Made by a program: the position numbers and the translations under genes
Notes under the pieces: model-generated
What the model saw: the letters and a program-made list of their open reading frames with translations, nothing else
Told to the model about the DNA's origin: nothing
Database searches by the model: none
Shown: piece after piece, positions 41,811 through 49,561 of the stretch
Position numbering within the stretch: the stretch's first letter is position 1
Layout: every line of letters starts with the position of its first letter
Assembly (NCBI RefSeq): GCF_020687685.1
Contig: NZ_JAJEWM010000001.1
Location: 744,001 to 808,000 of the forward strand
Reading direction: 5' to 3'
Origin: Tessaracoccus sp. OS52
Lineage (GTDB): Bacteria > Actinomycetota > Actinomycetes > Propionibacteriales > Propionibacteriaceae
DNA: 64,000 nt

Positions 41811-42809
41811 GTGGACGTCCCCGTTGGCCCCACCGCTCCGGCCGCTCCGGCGACGGGAGCGGTGGCCGGAGAACGGCTGCGGCCGAAGCCTTTGCGGATG
41901 CTGTGGATCACAGCGGCCTGGGGGACGTGCTTCGTAGCGATCGACTGGGGCCTGCGCGACGCCCCCCTGCTGTGGTTCGCCGCGTTGCGTGCCTTGGTCG
42001 CGGGGGCGGCTCTGCTGGTTTTGGGTGCGGCCTTGCACCGCCCGGTTCCCCGTGGCCGGCGTGCATGGGGACTCCTCACCGTCCTGGGCTTGGTCAACGT
42101 CACGGTGGCTTTCGCCGCGATGTTCGCCGGGGTCGCCGGTGGCGCGACCGGCACCGCCGCAGTGCTGGCCAACGCCCAACCCCTGCTGATCCTGCTACCT
42201 GCCTGGTGGCTCCACGGCGAGAAACTCTCCCTCAGGACGTCGGCCGCCCTGATCGTCGGTTTCGCCGGACTGGTCGTCGTTGCGCTGCCCGGCGGCGGGG
42301 GCAGCGGCGCGGCATTGTCGCTGGTGTCGGCTGCCGCTGTGACCGCCGGCACGCTGCTTTCCCGTCGGTTGACCGGGTTGGATCTGGTCACGGCTACCGC
42401 GTGGCACCTGCTGATTGGGGCGGCTGGACTTATGGTGCTCGCGGCTGCCGTCGAGGGCGCGCCGGCGATCGCGTGGACCCCCCGCTTCACCTTCTCTCTG
42501 GCGTTCTTGGCCTTTGTTGGTACCGCGGCGACGACCCTGGCGTGGTTCGCCGAGGCGCGCCGCAGCCGGCTCGACAGGTTGACGGCGTGGACGTTTCTCA
42601 CTCCGGTGCTTGGTGTCGTGCTGGGTGCCGTCGCACTGGGGGAGCGCCCGGGCGGATGGAACGCCGCCGGGCTGTTCGCGGTGCTGGTGGCCATGTGGAT
42701 CACCCTTCGACCACCGCGCTCCCGACGGTTGTCGGACCAGAACTTGTTCCGCGGCGTGGGCCGTGGGACGGCCGCTAGACCCGACTCGCCGACAGGGGGA
42801 GGACCTTGA
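41811..42809 (+). CDS. EamA/DMT-family transporter
   Basis: This 332-aa protein has about ten membrane helices in two EamA repeats (MLWITAAWGTCFVAIDWGL and AALSLVSAAAVTAGTLLSRR mark the repeat starts). Members export amino acids, metabolites or toxins; the substrate is unknown here. A GTG at 41811 is 12 bases after the ATPase stop, and an internal ATG at about 41900 is a possible later start. No metal-binding motif is seen, so its place in the island may be accidental. Confidence 0.82.
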   Translation: MDVPVGPTAPAAPATGAVAGERLRPKPLRMLWITAAWGTCFVAIDWGLRDAPLLWFAALRALVAGAALLVLGAALHRPVPRGRRAWGLLTVLGLVNVTVAFAAMFAGVAGGATGTAAVLANAQPLLILLPAWWLHGEKLSLRTSAALIVGFAGLVVVALPGGGGSGAALSLVSAAAVTAGTLLSRRLTGLDLVTATAWHLLIGAAGLMVLAAAVEGAPAIAWTPRFTFSLAFLAFVGTAATTLAWFAEARRSRLDRLTAWTFLTPVLGVVLGAVALGERPGGWNAAGLFAVLVAMWITLRPPRSRRLSDQNLFRGVGRGTAARPDSPTGGGP

Positions 42810-43085
42810 CATACCGGAGGACGCACCCGACGCCGGACACCGTCACCTCTGCCTCGACCGGGGCGTCCCGCCGCAGGTCTCTGAGAATACTACGGCCGGG
42901 GACTTGGACAGCGCTGTGCCGGGCGGGCTGCACACCCATCCTCAGCTTGCGTCTGAGGCAGCGCGGGCAACGCCTCCGGGACTCGATCGACGATGGCACC
43001 CCGCCTGTCACAGGCCAGCCTTGCCTGGCCTGACGCGTGTGTCAGGCTGCGGGTCGGCGTGCACGAGACTGCTGGAGCGAGGGCC
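42810..43085. other. Stretch with no recognisable gene
   Basis: Short frames exist on both strands (for example a Cys/Arg-rich - strand frame at 42775-43011) but none has a motif or ribosome site I can support. It may be debris from the deletion that removed the first half of the next gene. Confidence 0.35.
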
Positions 43086-44280
43086 GTGACCGCACCGCAG
43101 GCTCCCCGTCATCAGCCCCGCCTGTTCACTGCGTACCCGCCCGGCCGCGCCGGGCTGCGCCGTGCCGGGACGGTGTGGCAGCGGTTCCGCATGGATCCCT
43201 CTCCTGTGCGCGCCCGTCAGGCGGGCCGGGCCATGGTCCGGGCCGTCTCGCCCAACGAGCGCTACCAGAACCTGTTCCACCCGTGGGCCAGCTACCTTGT
43301 CGTCCCCGTCTTCGCCCTGGCCAACGCCGGGATCCCCTTGGACGCCGACACCATCGCGCGGGCGACGACGTCGCCGATCACGCTCGAGATTGTGATCGGG
43401 CTCGTGGTGGGCAAGCTGGTGGGCATCAGCGCGACCACCTGGCTCGTCACCCGCCGGTTGGGTGGGGCATTCCCGCTGCCGCTGCCGTGGCCGGCGCTGG
43501 TAGGAGCGTCCTCGGTCGCAGGCATCGGCTTCACCGTCTCCCTGCTCATCGCCGACACTTCCTTCACCGGGACCGACCTGCAGGCCGCGAAGGCAGGGAT
43601 TCTCGTCGCGTCCGGGCTCGCCGCGGTCCTGACTTGGGTCATCTTCCGGATCATCGAGCACCTACCACACTCCTTACGCTCGGCCGGCTCGGGTCGGCTC
43701 GCCGCACCGCTGAGCGATCTATCCGAACCGGTCGATCCCGACATCGACCATCTCCAAGGCGCCCCCGACGCGCCGGTCACCCTCGTGTGGTACGGGGACT
43801 TTGAGTGCGGCCACTGTCGCGCGTCCCGCCCCGTCGTGGAGCGCCTCCGGCAGGCATCCGCGGGCGACCCTGACGGTGGCCTTCCGCCACCTGCCCATAC
43901 CCGAGATCCATCCCCACGCCCAGCTCGCCGCCGAGGCCGCCGAGTCCGCCGCGGCGCACGGGCGGTTCTGGGAGATGCACGCCACCCTCTTCGACCACCA
44001 GGACGCCCTCGCCCCTGGCGACTTGGCCAGCTACGCCGGCACGCTTGGTCTCGACCGCGACCGGTTCGCAGACGACCTGGAGGAACGCCGTCACGCACTG
44101 CGCGTCGAACGCGACGTAGCCAGTGCCGACGACAGCGGCGCCGCCGGCACGCCCACCTTCTTTGTCAACGGCCGCCGCTACATCGGCGCCCACAGTCACG
44201 CCGCTCTCGCGTCGGCGATCAACCGCGCACGCCTGATGTCTCTTGCCAAGGGCGAAGCACGGCCGCAGCGGTCGCTGTGA
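43086..44280 (+). pseudogene. Truncated and frameshifted NhaA-DsbA fusion
   Basis: The first frame reads the second half of an NhaA Na+/H+ antiporter (AYPPGRAGLRRAG, SPNERYQNLFHPWASYLVVP, then helices to IFRIIEHLP). It continues straight into a DsbA-like domain (LVWYGDFECGHCRASRP). Near 43850-43870 the frame shifts by one base, and the DsbA part continues in another frame (LTVAFRHLPIPEIHPHAQLA to AGTPTFFVNGRRYIGAHSH). The N-terminal half of NhaA (about 230 residues) is missing. NhaA-thioredoxin fusions exist in actinobacteria, so this is a broken copy rather than a new gene. Confidence 0.8.
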
Positions 44281-44605
44281 GGCCGGTGCATGCCGGCCGG
44301 CAGGTCGTCGGTGGGGCGTGCGACCAAATCGAGTTCGGTGTGTGCGGAGGTCAGCCGAAAAGCCGGTCCGGCCGTTGGCTGAGACACCCACAGCGAGCGC
44401 ATCCGAGCCGCCGGATCCGATCTCAACCGTGTTGCGGCCGGGTCGCAGGGACGCTGGGTTGCAGGACGCGATCGGACCCAAACGGCTCCGAATGGCGGTC
44501 CCAGGTCTCCCTCCCGCGAATTCTTGACCGCATGCTGACCCTTCCGCAACGGAATCCACAGCCCGACACCGCAGAGTTGAGGGAGCAACCCGAGAGGACC
44601 CGACC
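44281..44605. other. Gap upstream of small His-rich protein
   Basis: 325 bases with no gene; only the response-regulator box at 44523-44544 and a CAGAGT hexamer at 44572 stand out. Confidence 0.45.
44523..44544 (+). promoter_or_regulatory. Response-regulator box upstream of small His-rich protein
   Basis: CTTGACCGCAT is followed by GCTGACCCTTC. CAGAGT starts 49 bp from the outer edge. It marks the right-hand end of the box-bearing island. Confidence 0.6.
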
Positions 44606-44872
44606 ATGAGTCTCCACAGCCAACATCGAATCGCCGACGACCGGGCCAGTCACACTGAGACGCATACTCAGGCCGGGACCCCGGCCGAGCATCGCCACAG
44701 TTCCCATGGAGGACACAAGTGGCACATGCTCCTGATGTGCCTGCCGCTGGTCGCGATCGGACTCTGGTCGCTCTTCAGCGGGGGCGGTGGCCGCGGCCTC
44801 CTCGTCGGGCTGGCCTGCATGGCCATGATGATGGTCATGCACAAGTTCATGGGTTCAGGTCACCGCCACTGA
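44606..44872 (+). CDS. Small His-rich membrane protein (DUF2933-like)
   Basis: This 88-aa protein has a His/Thr-rich N-terminus (HTETHTQAGTPAEHRHSSHG), a conserved-looking HKWHMLLMCLPLVAIGLWSL helix, a second Met-rich helix (GLACMAMMMVMHKFMG) and a terminal GHRH. His, Met and Cys inside the membrane suggest copper contact. Similar short proteins occur beside copper ATPases, but the DUF2933 label is tentative. It is driven by its own CTTGACC box. Confidence 0.7.
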   Translation: MSLHSQHRIADDRASHTETHTQAGTPAEHRHSSHGGHKWHMLLMCLPLVAIGLWSLFSGGGGRGLLVGLACMAMMMVMHKFMGSGHRH

Positions 44873-44879
44873 GGAACTC

Positions 44880-45269
44880 TCACAGGTAGCGGCAGACGTC
44901 TTCGGGTAGGCAGGCCGTAGGGTCCGCTCCGGCAGCTTGGTCACGCAGGTCGGCGACGGTGGCGCGCAGTCGCTCCAGCTGGGCGACCTGCCGGTCAATG
45001 TCCTCGAGCCGACTGGTCAGCAGTTGCGTCACATGCCCGCAGGGTGCTTGGCCGTCATCGCGGATCTGCAGTACCTGACGGACCTGGGCAAGGGTCAAAC
45101 CGGCTGCCTGGCCGCGGCGGATGAAGTCCAGACGCTCGAGCACGTCCGGGTCGAAGTCCCTGTACCCGGCCGATGTGCGTCCAGCGGGCCGTAACAGCCC
45201 GACGTCCTCGTAGAAGCGCAGCGTCTTTGTGGTCACTCCAGCGGCCTGGGCCACCTGTCCGATTCGCAT
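44880..45269 (-). CDS. merR: MerR-family metal-responsive regulator
   Basis: This 129-aa regulator has an N-terminal winged helix (MRIGQVAQAAGVTTKTLRFYE), a long dimer helix and metal-ligand-like Cys77 (QAPCGHV), Cys120 and Cys126 (CLPEDVCRYL). The three Cys match the Hg-binding pattern of MerR. It is transcribed away from merA and both face an operator palindrome at 45288-45309. It should activate merA on Hg(II) by untwisting the over-long promoter spacer. Confidence 0.88.
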   Translation of the reverse strand: MRIGQVAQAAGVTTKTLRFYEDVGLLRPAGRTSAGYRDFDPDVLERLDFIRRGQAAGLTLAQVRQVLQIRDDGQAPCGHVTQLLTSRLEDIDRQVAQLERLRATVADLRDQAAGADPTACLPEDVCRYL

Positions 45270-45284
45270 GCCTGCATCCTCCGC

Positions 45285-45314
45285 TTGACCTTCCAGTGCA
45301 CTGGAAGGTAGAGG
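45285..45314 (+). promoter_or_regulatory. MerR-type promoter-operator of merA
   Basis: TTGACC (45285) and TAGAGG (45309) are separated by 18 bases, longer than the usual 17. Within and around the spacer is a perfect 22-bp palindrome with arms ACCTTCCAGTG and CACTGGAAGGT (45288-45309). This is the classic layout for MerR-type activation. Confidence 0.85.
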
Positions 45315-45347
45315 CTACTCCAACAACGACTTTGGAGGAAACGGCCC

Positions 45348-46793
45348 ATGACGATGACCGATCAAGACGACTACGACCTCGCGGTGATCGGATCCGGTGG
45401 CGCAGCGTTCGCCGCCGCGATCCGCGCCACCACACTCGGCAAGCGGGTGGTGATGATCGAACGCGGCACCATCGGGGGAACCTGCGTGAACACTGGCTGC
45501 GTGCCGTCGAAGGCGTTGCTCGCGGCGGCAGAGGCTCGGCACGGCGCGCTGGATGATTCACGTTTCCCCGGGATCACCACCAACGCCGGCCGGGTCGACA
45601 TGCCTGCCCTGGCGGCAGGCAAGGACTACTTGGTCCGTGCCATGCGCGCAGAGAAATACCTGGACCTGGCGGCCGAGTACGGATGGCACCTGCTCCGAGG
45701 CGAAGCCACGTTCACCGGCTCCGCCACGTCGCCCGGACTGCAGATAACCACGCCGGATGGTTCGGTCCGGGCCGTGCGTGCGAAGCATTACCTGATCGCA
45801 ACCGGCTCTGCCCCGTGGGCCCCACCAGTTGAAGGGCTCGACAGCGTCGGCCATCTCACTTCCACAACCGCCATGGAACTCCAGCAGGTTCCCGACTCCC
45901 TCCTGGTGATCGGCGGCGGCTACGTCGCACTGGAGCAGGCCCAACTCTTCGCCCGCCTCGGTTCACGCGTGACCATGTTGGTTCGCTCACGCCTGGCCTC
46001 CCACGAGGAGCCCGAAGCCTCCGAGGCCCTCCTGGAGATCTTCGCCGACGAGGGCATCCGCGTGCTCCAACACGCCACGCCGCTCGCTGCCCGCCGTGAC
46101 GACTCCTCGGGGGACATATTGGTCGCAGCCGCGTTCACAGACGGCACCATCGAAGAACTTCGCGCCTCGCAACTGCTCGTCGCCACCGGCCGGCGCCCGG
46201 TCACCGACCGGCTCGGCCTCAAGGGGATCGGGGTGGATACCGAGGACCTGGGGAAAGTTGTCGTGGACTCGCAGTTGCGGACCACCCACCCGCGGGTCTG
46301 GGCGGCGGGTGACGTCACCGGGCACCGCGAGTTCGTCTACGTAGCCGCATCCCACGGCACCCTGGCCGTCGACAACGCCTTCTCCGGCGCCAACCGTCAG
46401 GTCGACTACAGCCACCTGCCCCGGGTGATCTTCACCAGCCCGGCCCTCGCCGCCGTCGGCATGACCCACAGGCAGGCGGCCGAGGCCGGGATCCGATGCG
46501 AATGCCGTGTCGTGCACTTGGAACACGTACCCCGGGCCATCGTGAACAGGGACACCCGAGGGTTCATCAAGATGGTCGCCGACGCGGACACCGGCCGCAT
46601 CCTCGGCATCACCGCCCTCGCGAAGGACGCAGGAGAGATCGCCGCCGCGGGCGTCTACATCCTTGCCGCAGGAATGACGGTGGACCAGGTCGCCAACCTC
46701 TGGAGCCCATACCTGACCATGGCAGAAGGGCTGAAACTCACTGCTCAGTCATTCACCAGAGACGTCGCCAGACTCTCCTGCTGCGCTGCGTGA
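45348..46793 (+). CDS. merA: Mercuric reductase
   Basis: This 481-aa flavoprotein disulfide reductase turns Hg(II) into volatile Hg(0) with NADPH. It has the FAD motif (DLAVIGSGGAAFAAAI), active-site pair Cys46/Cys51 (GGTCVNTGCVPSK), NAD-binding GGGYVALEQA and the essential C-terminal vicinal Cys478-Cys479. There is no N-terminal HMA domain. GGAGGAAA precedes the ATG. No merT/merP-type uptake gene and no merB are seen nearby. Confidence 0.95.
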   Translation: MTMTDQDDYDLAVIGSGGAAFAAAIRATTLGKRVVMIERGTIGGTCVNTGCVPSKALLAAAEARHGALDDSRFPGITTNAGRVDMPALAAGKDYLVRAMRAEKYLDLAAEYGWHLLRGEATFTGSATSPGLQITTPDGSVRAVRAKHYLIATGSAPWAPPVEGLDSVGHLTSTTAMELQQVPDSLLVIGGGYVALEQAQLFARLGSRVTMLVRSRLASHEEPEASEALLEIFADEGIRVLQHATPLAARRDDSSGDILVAAAFTDGTIEELRASQLLVATGRRPVTDRLGLKGIGVDTEDLGKVVVDSQLRTTHPRVWAAGDVTGHREFVYVAASHGTLAVDNAFSGANRQVDYSHLPRVIFTSPALAAVGMTHRQAAEAGIRCECRVVHLEHVPRAIVNRDTRGFIKMVADADTGRILGITALAKDAGEIAAAGVYILAAGMTVDQVANLWSPYLTMAEGLKLTAQSFTRDVARLSCCAA

Positions 46794-47048
46794 ACCCTTT
46801 GTCACGTTGTGCGGGATGACATCCTTGGAGGTTCACGCGTCGGCGCCGAGCGACCGGCCGAGCCGTTGCATGTGTACGGGTTCGAGCATGCTGGGGCTGC
46901 CGGGTTTGTCTGCAGTGATTCCGGCAGTAGCTCCGCTCGGATCGCCGAGGTCACCACCGTAGAGAACCCATCGGTTTCGGCTCGAGAATACCCCCGGATT
47001 GGGACATCGGCATCGAACTGTGTCAACATGTGCGTTTGAATGCGGAAA
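46794..47048. other. Gap between merA and the ArsR gene
   Basis: 255 bases. A - strand frame ending LGRSLGADA (46833-47040) looks weakly coding but has no recognised family. CAACATGTGCGTTTGAATG (47023-47041) is an imperfect inverted repeat that could bind the ArsR protein. Confidence 0.35.
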
Positions 47049-47396
47049 ATGAAACATCCCGCCCAGTGTCCGTAGGACATTGCCCTCGCGGCGGAAGTGC
47101 TCGCGCTGCTCTCCGACCCGACGCGCATCCGCCTCGTTCTGGCTCTCGAAGCGGCCAAAGAGATGTCGGTGGGAGAGTTGGCGGCCACGGTGGACAGGGC
47201 CCCCTCGAGCGTTTCCCAGCACTTGGCAAGGCTCCGGATGGCACGCATGGTCACCACCCGCCACGAGGGGACCCGAGTCCTTTACAAGCTGGCAGACGAG
47301 CATGCGTCACGCGTGATCCTCGAAGCCGTCAAGCAAGCGGAGCATTCGGTGGCAGCCACCGGACAGATCCCACTGCACCACACCAGCGACGCCTGA
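47049..47396 (+). pseudogene. ArsR-family repressor with early amber codon
   Basis: From ATG 47049 the frame reads MKHPAQCP, then TAG at 47073-47075, then DIALAAEVLALLSDPTRIRL onward without further stops to 47396. The second part is a full winged-helix ArsR domain (APSSVSQHLARLRMARMVT). Homologues normally run through this N-terminal stretch. So either TAG is a nonsense mutation, or translation restarts at GTG 47097 to give 99 aa. The remaining protein still has its DNA-binding helix, so function may persist. It stands 18 bases before an MFS exporter. Confidence 0.6.
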
Positions 47397-47414
47397 CCCA
47401 GCCAGGGGAATCCC

Positions 47415-48653
47415 TTGATCAACACCCTCCGGAACGCCACCTACCGGAAGCTGTTCTCCGCCCAGGTGATCGCTCTCCTCGGAACTGGCCTGCTCACCGT
47501 CGCCCTCGGGCTGTTGGCCTTCGACATAGCCCAGGACGACGCCGGCGCGGTGATGGGGCTGGCGATGACCATCAAAATGGTCGCCTACGTCGGGGTCGCG
47601 CCACTCGTCTCGGCTGTCCTGGCCCGGGTGCCGCGCAAACCTCTGCTCATCACAGCTGACCTGGTGCGTGCCGCCGTCGCCCTTTCTTTGCCTTTCGTAA
47701 GCCAACCGTGGCAGATACACCTCCTCATCTTCTTCCTGCAGGCGGCATCGGCGACGTTCACACCAGCATTCCAGGCGCTCATCCCCTCCGTGCTACCCGG
47801 CGAGCGTGAGTACACGCTCGCACTCTCGCTGTCGCGGTTGGCCTACGACATGGAGGCGCTCGTGAGCCCGATGATCGCCGCTGCGCTGCTAGCGGTCATC
47901 GGATACCAGAACCTCTTCGTGGGTACGGTAGTGGGCTTCATCGGTTCCGCGTCGCTGGTAGCTGTCAGCAGGCTGCCAAACATCGAACCACCCCCGGCCT
48001 CCCCGTTCCTGCAGCGCCTCACCAGTGGAGCCCGCCAGTTCTGGACCAACCTCGAACTGAGAGGTCTGTTGGGCTTGAACCTTGTCGTCGCAACGACGAC
48101 GGCCATGGTGATCGTCAACTCGGTCGTGGTGGTGCGGACTCATCTGGGACTCGGCCAAACGGATCTGGCGATCCTGCTGGCAGCCAACGGTGCCGGATCC
48201 ATGATCGTCGCACTAACGATGCCCCCGCTCCTCGATCGTCTGCCGGACAGGGGAGTCATGCTCGTTGGTGCTGCCGCACTACCGATCGGCCTGGCAGCGG
48301 TGGCGGGGATGCTCGCCTGGACCGACGCCGGCAGCGCCTGGCCACTGCTGCTCGCGCTGTGGTTCATCATCGGCGCGGCGACGTCGGCGACCCTCACCCC
48401 GTCGGCCCGCATCCTGCAACGCAACTCCACCGAGCGGTCACGTCCAGCGGTGTACGCCGCGCAGTTCTCCCTGTCCCACGCCTGTTTCCTCATCACCTAC
48501 CCCCTTGCAGGGACGCTCGGAGCCGTGCTCGGGCTCGCGCCCACCGCAGCGATACTCGTCGTACTGGGAGGGGCTGGTCTCCTGCTCGCGCGCGTGGCTT
48601 GGCGGGGGGCACCGCTGTCGAAAAGTGCCGAGCTTCCGTCGGGGCGCCGCTGA
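47415..48653 (+). CDS. MFS transporter paired with ArsR
   Basis: This 412-aa protein has twelve hydrophobic segments and an MFS-type inter-helix motif (PLVSAVLARVPRKPLLITAD). It starts 18 bases after the ArsR frame, and the pair probably forms a metal-efflux operon, as with Ni/Co exporters of the NreB group. The substrate is inferred from context only. Confidence 0.82.
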   Translation: MINTLRNATYRKLFSAQVIALLGTGLLTVALGLLAFDIAQDDAGAVMGLAMTIKMVAYVGVAPLVSAVLARVPRKPLLITADLVRAAVALSLPFVSQPWQIHLLIFFLQAASATFTPAFQALIPSVLPGEREYTLALSLSRLAYDMEALVSPMIAAALLAVIGYQNLFVGTVVGFIGSASLVAVSRLPNIEPPPASPFLQRLTSGARQFWTNLELRGLLGLNLVVATTTAMVIVNSVVVVRTHLGLGQTDLAILLAANGAGSMIVALTMPPLLDRLPDRGVMLVGAAALPIGLAAVAGMLAWTDAGSAWPLLLALWFIIGAATSATLTPSARILQRNSTERSRPAVYAAQFSLSHACFLITYPLAGTLGAVLGLAPTAAILVVLGGAGLLLARVAWRGAPLSKSAELPSGRR

Positions 48654-48747
48654 CCGTACCCCCGGAGGAGACCGCGAACCGTGGGTCCATTTCTAGACTC
48701 AGCAAGCCCTCTTGAACGAGTTCCCCGGCCCGGTCACCAAACGGCCG

Positions 48748-49310
48748 CCGCCTTTCTCGGAACGTAGGCGCCGTGGAGGCGTCGCTGAGGCCGAAGATCG
48801 CGCGGTCCCGGCCACTGGGAGGGCGACCTCATCATCGGCACCGGACGCTCGGCGATCGGCACCATCGTCGAGCGCACGACCAGGTTCACGATGCTCGTCC
48901 ACCTCCCTCGTGAGGAAGGCTGGGCCGCAACAGCTCCGGTGAAGAACGGCCCCGCGCTCAGCGGCTACGGGGCCGTGTCGATGAACAAGGCGTTGTCGGC
49001 GATGATGACGACGATGCCCAACCAGCTCATCCGGTCGCTGACCTGGGATCGTGGCAAGGAACTCTCAGCCCATGCGGCATTCAAGATCGACACCGGCATC
49101 CCGGTCTACTTCGCCAACCCTCACAGCCCTTGGCAGCGCGGGAGGAACGAGAACACCAACGAACTGCTCCGCCAGTACTTCCCCAAGGGCACCGGCCTGT
49201 CCCCTGGAACGGGCGCAGCGCCTGTTCGAGCAAACATCCACCTTCACTCGGCCGAGCACAGGTTCGGGGACCTGACGGGTGAGCCCCCTCAGGCGATCAG
49301 GTCTGATTCT
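48748..49310 (+). pseudogene. IS30-family transposase remnant
   Basis: Pieces of an IS30 transposase lie in shifted frames. EAEDRAVP (about 48776-48815) is followed after a one-base shift by [20 protein letters not shown]. The frame then runs through [12 protein letters not shown] to [20 protein letters not shown] and QYFPKGTGL, the catalytic DDE region, before decaying near 49210. The N-terminal half and both inverted ends are not evident. Confidence 0.8.
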
Positions 49311-49312
49311 CC

Positions 49313-49549
49313 TCACAGACCGAGAGCCCTTTTGAGCGCGTCGAGATCGACCTGCGCCTTGCCCAGGATTTCCTCGGCGGCATCACGACAGTAGTTGCGG
49401 TCGCTGCCGTCGGGGCCGTGAATGACCAGGCACCCCTCTCCCTGGATGATGGCGTGGGCTGCTTTGCCGGTACGGTGGCGATAGCAGTCCCGCTTTCGCT
49501 TGGCGGTCTGCACAGAAACGTGGCGGAGAACGGACTTGATCTGGGGCAT
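49313..49549 (-). CDS. Small protein partnered with the helicase
   Basis: This 78-aa basic/hydrophilic protein ([40 protein letters not shown]) begins 13 bases after the helicase stop and is probably co-transcribed. No family recognised. The start ATG has AAGGAG-like sequence upstream (rc of CCACTCCTTC). It may be an accessory of the helicase. Confidence 0.6.
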   Translation of the reverse strand: MPQIKSVLRHVSVQTAKRKRDCYRHRTGKAAHAIIQGEGCLVIHGPDGSDRNYCRDAAEEILGKAQVDLDALKRALGL

Positions 49550-49561
49550 GAACCACTCCTT

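Noticed and set aside
42775-43011. - strand Cys/Arg-rich frame as ISL3-type transposase
   Set aside because: Only a loose CPRC resemblance; no DDE region or ends.
42993-44609. 538-codon frame as one intact gene
   Set aside because: NhaA/DsbA similarity stops at about 43860, after which the true DsbA sequence lies in another frame; hence annotated as pseudogene.
46833-47040. - strand frame as a mercury gene (merB-like)
   Set aside because: No organomercurial lyase cysteines and no start signal.
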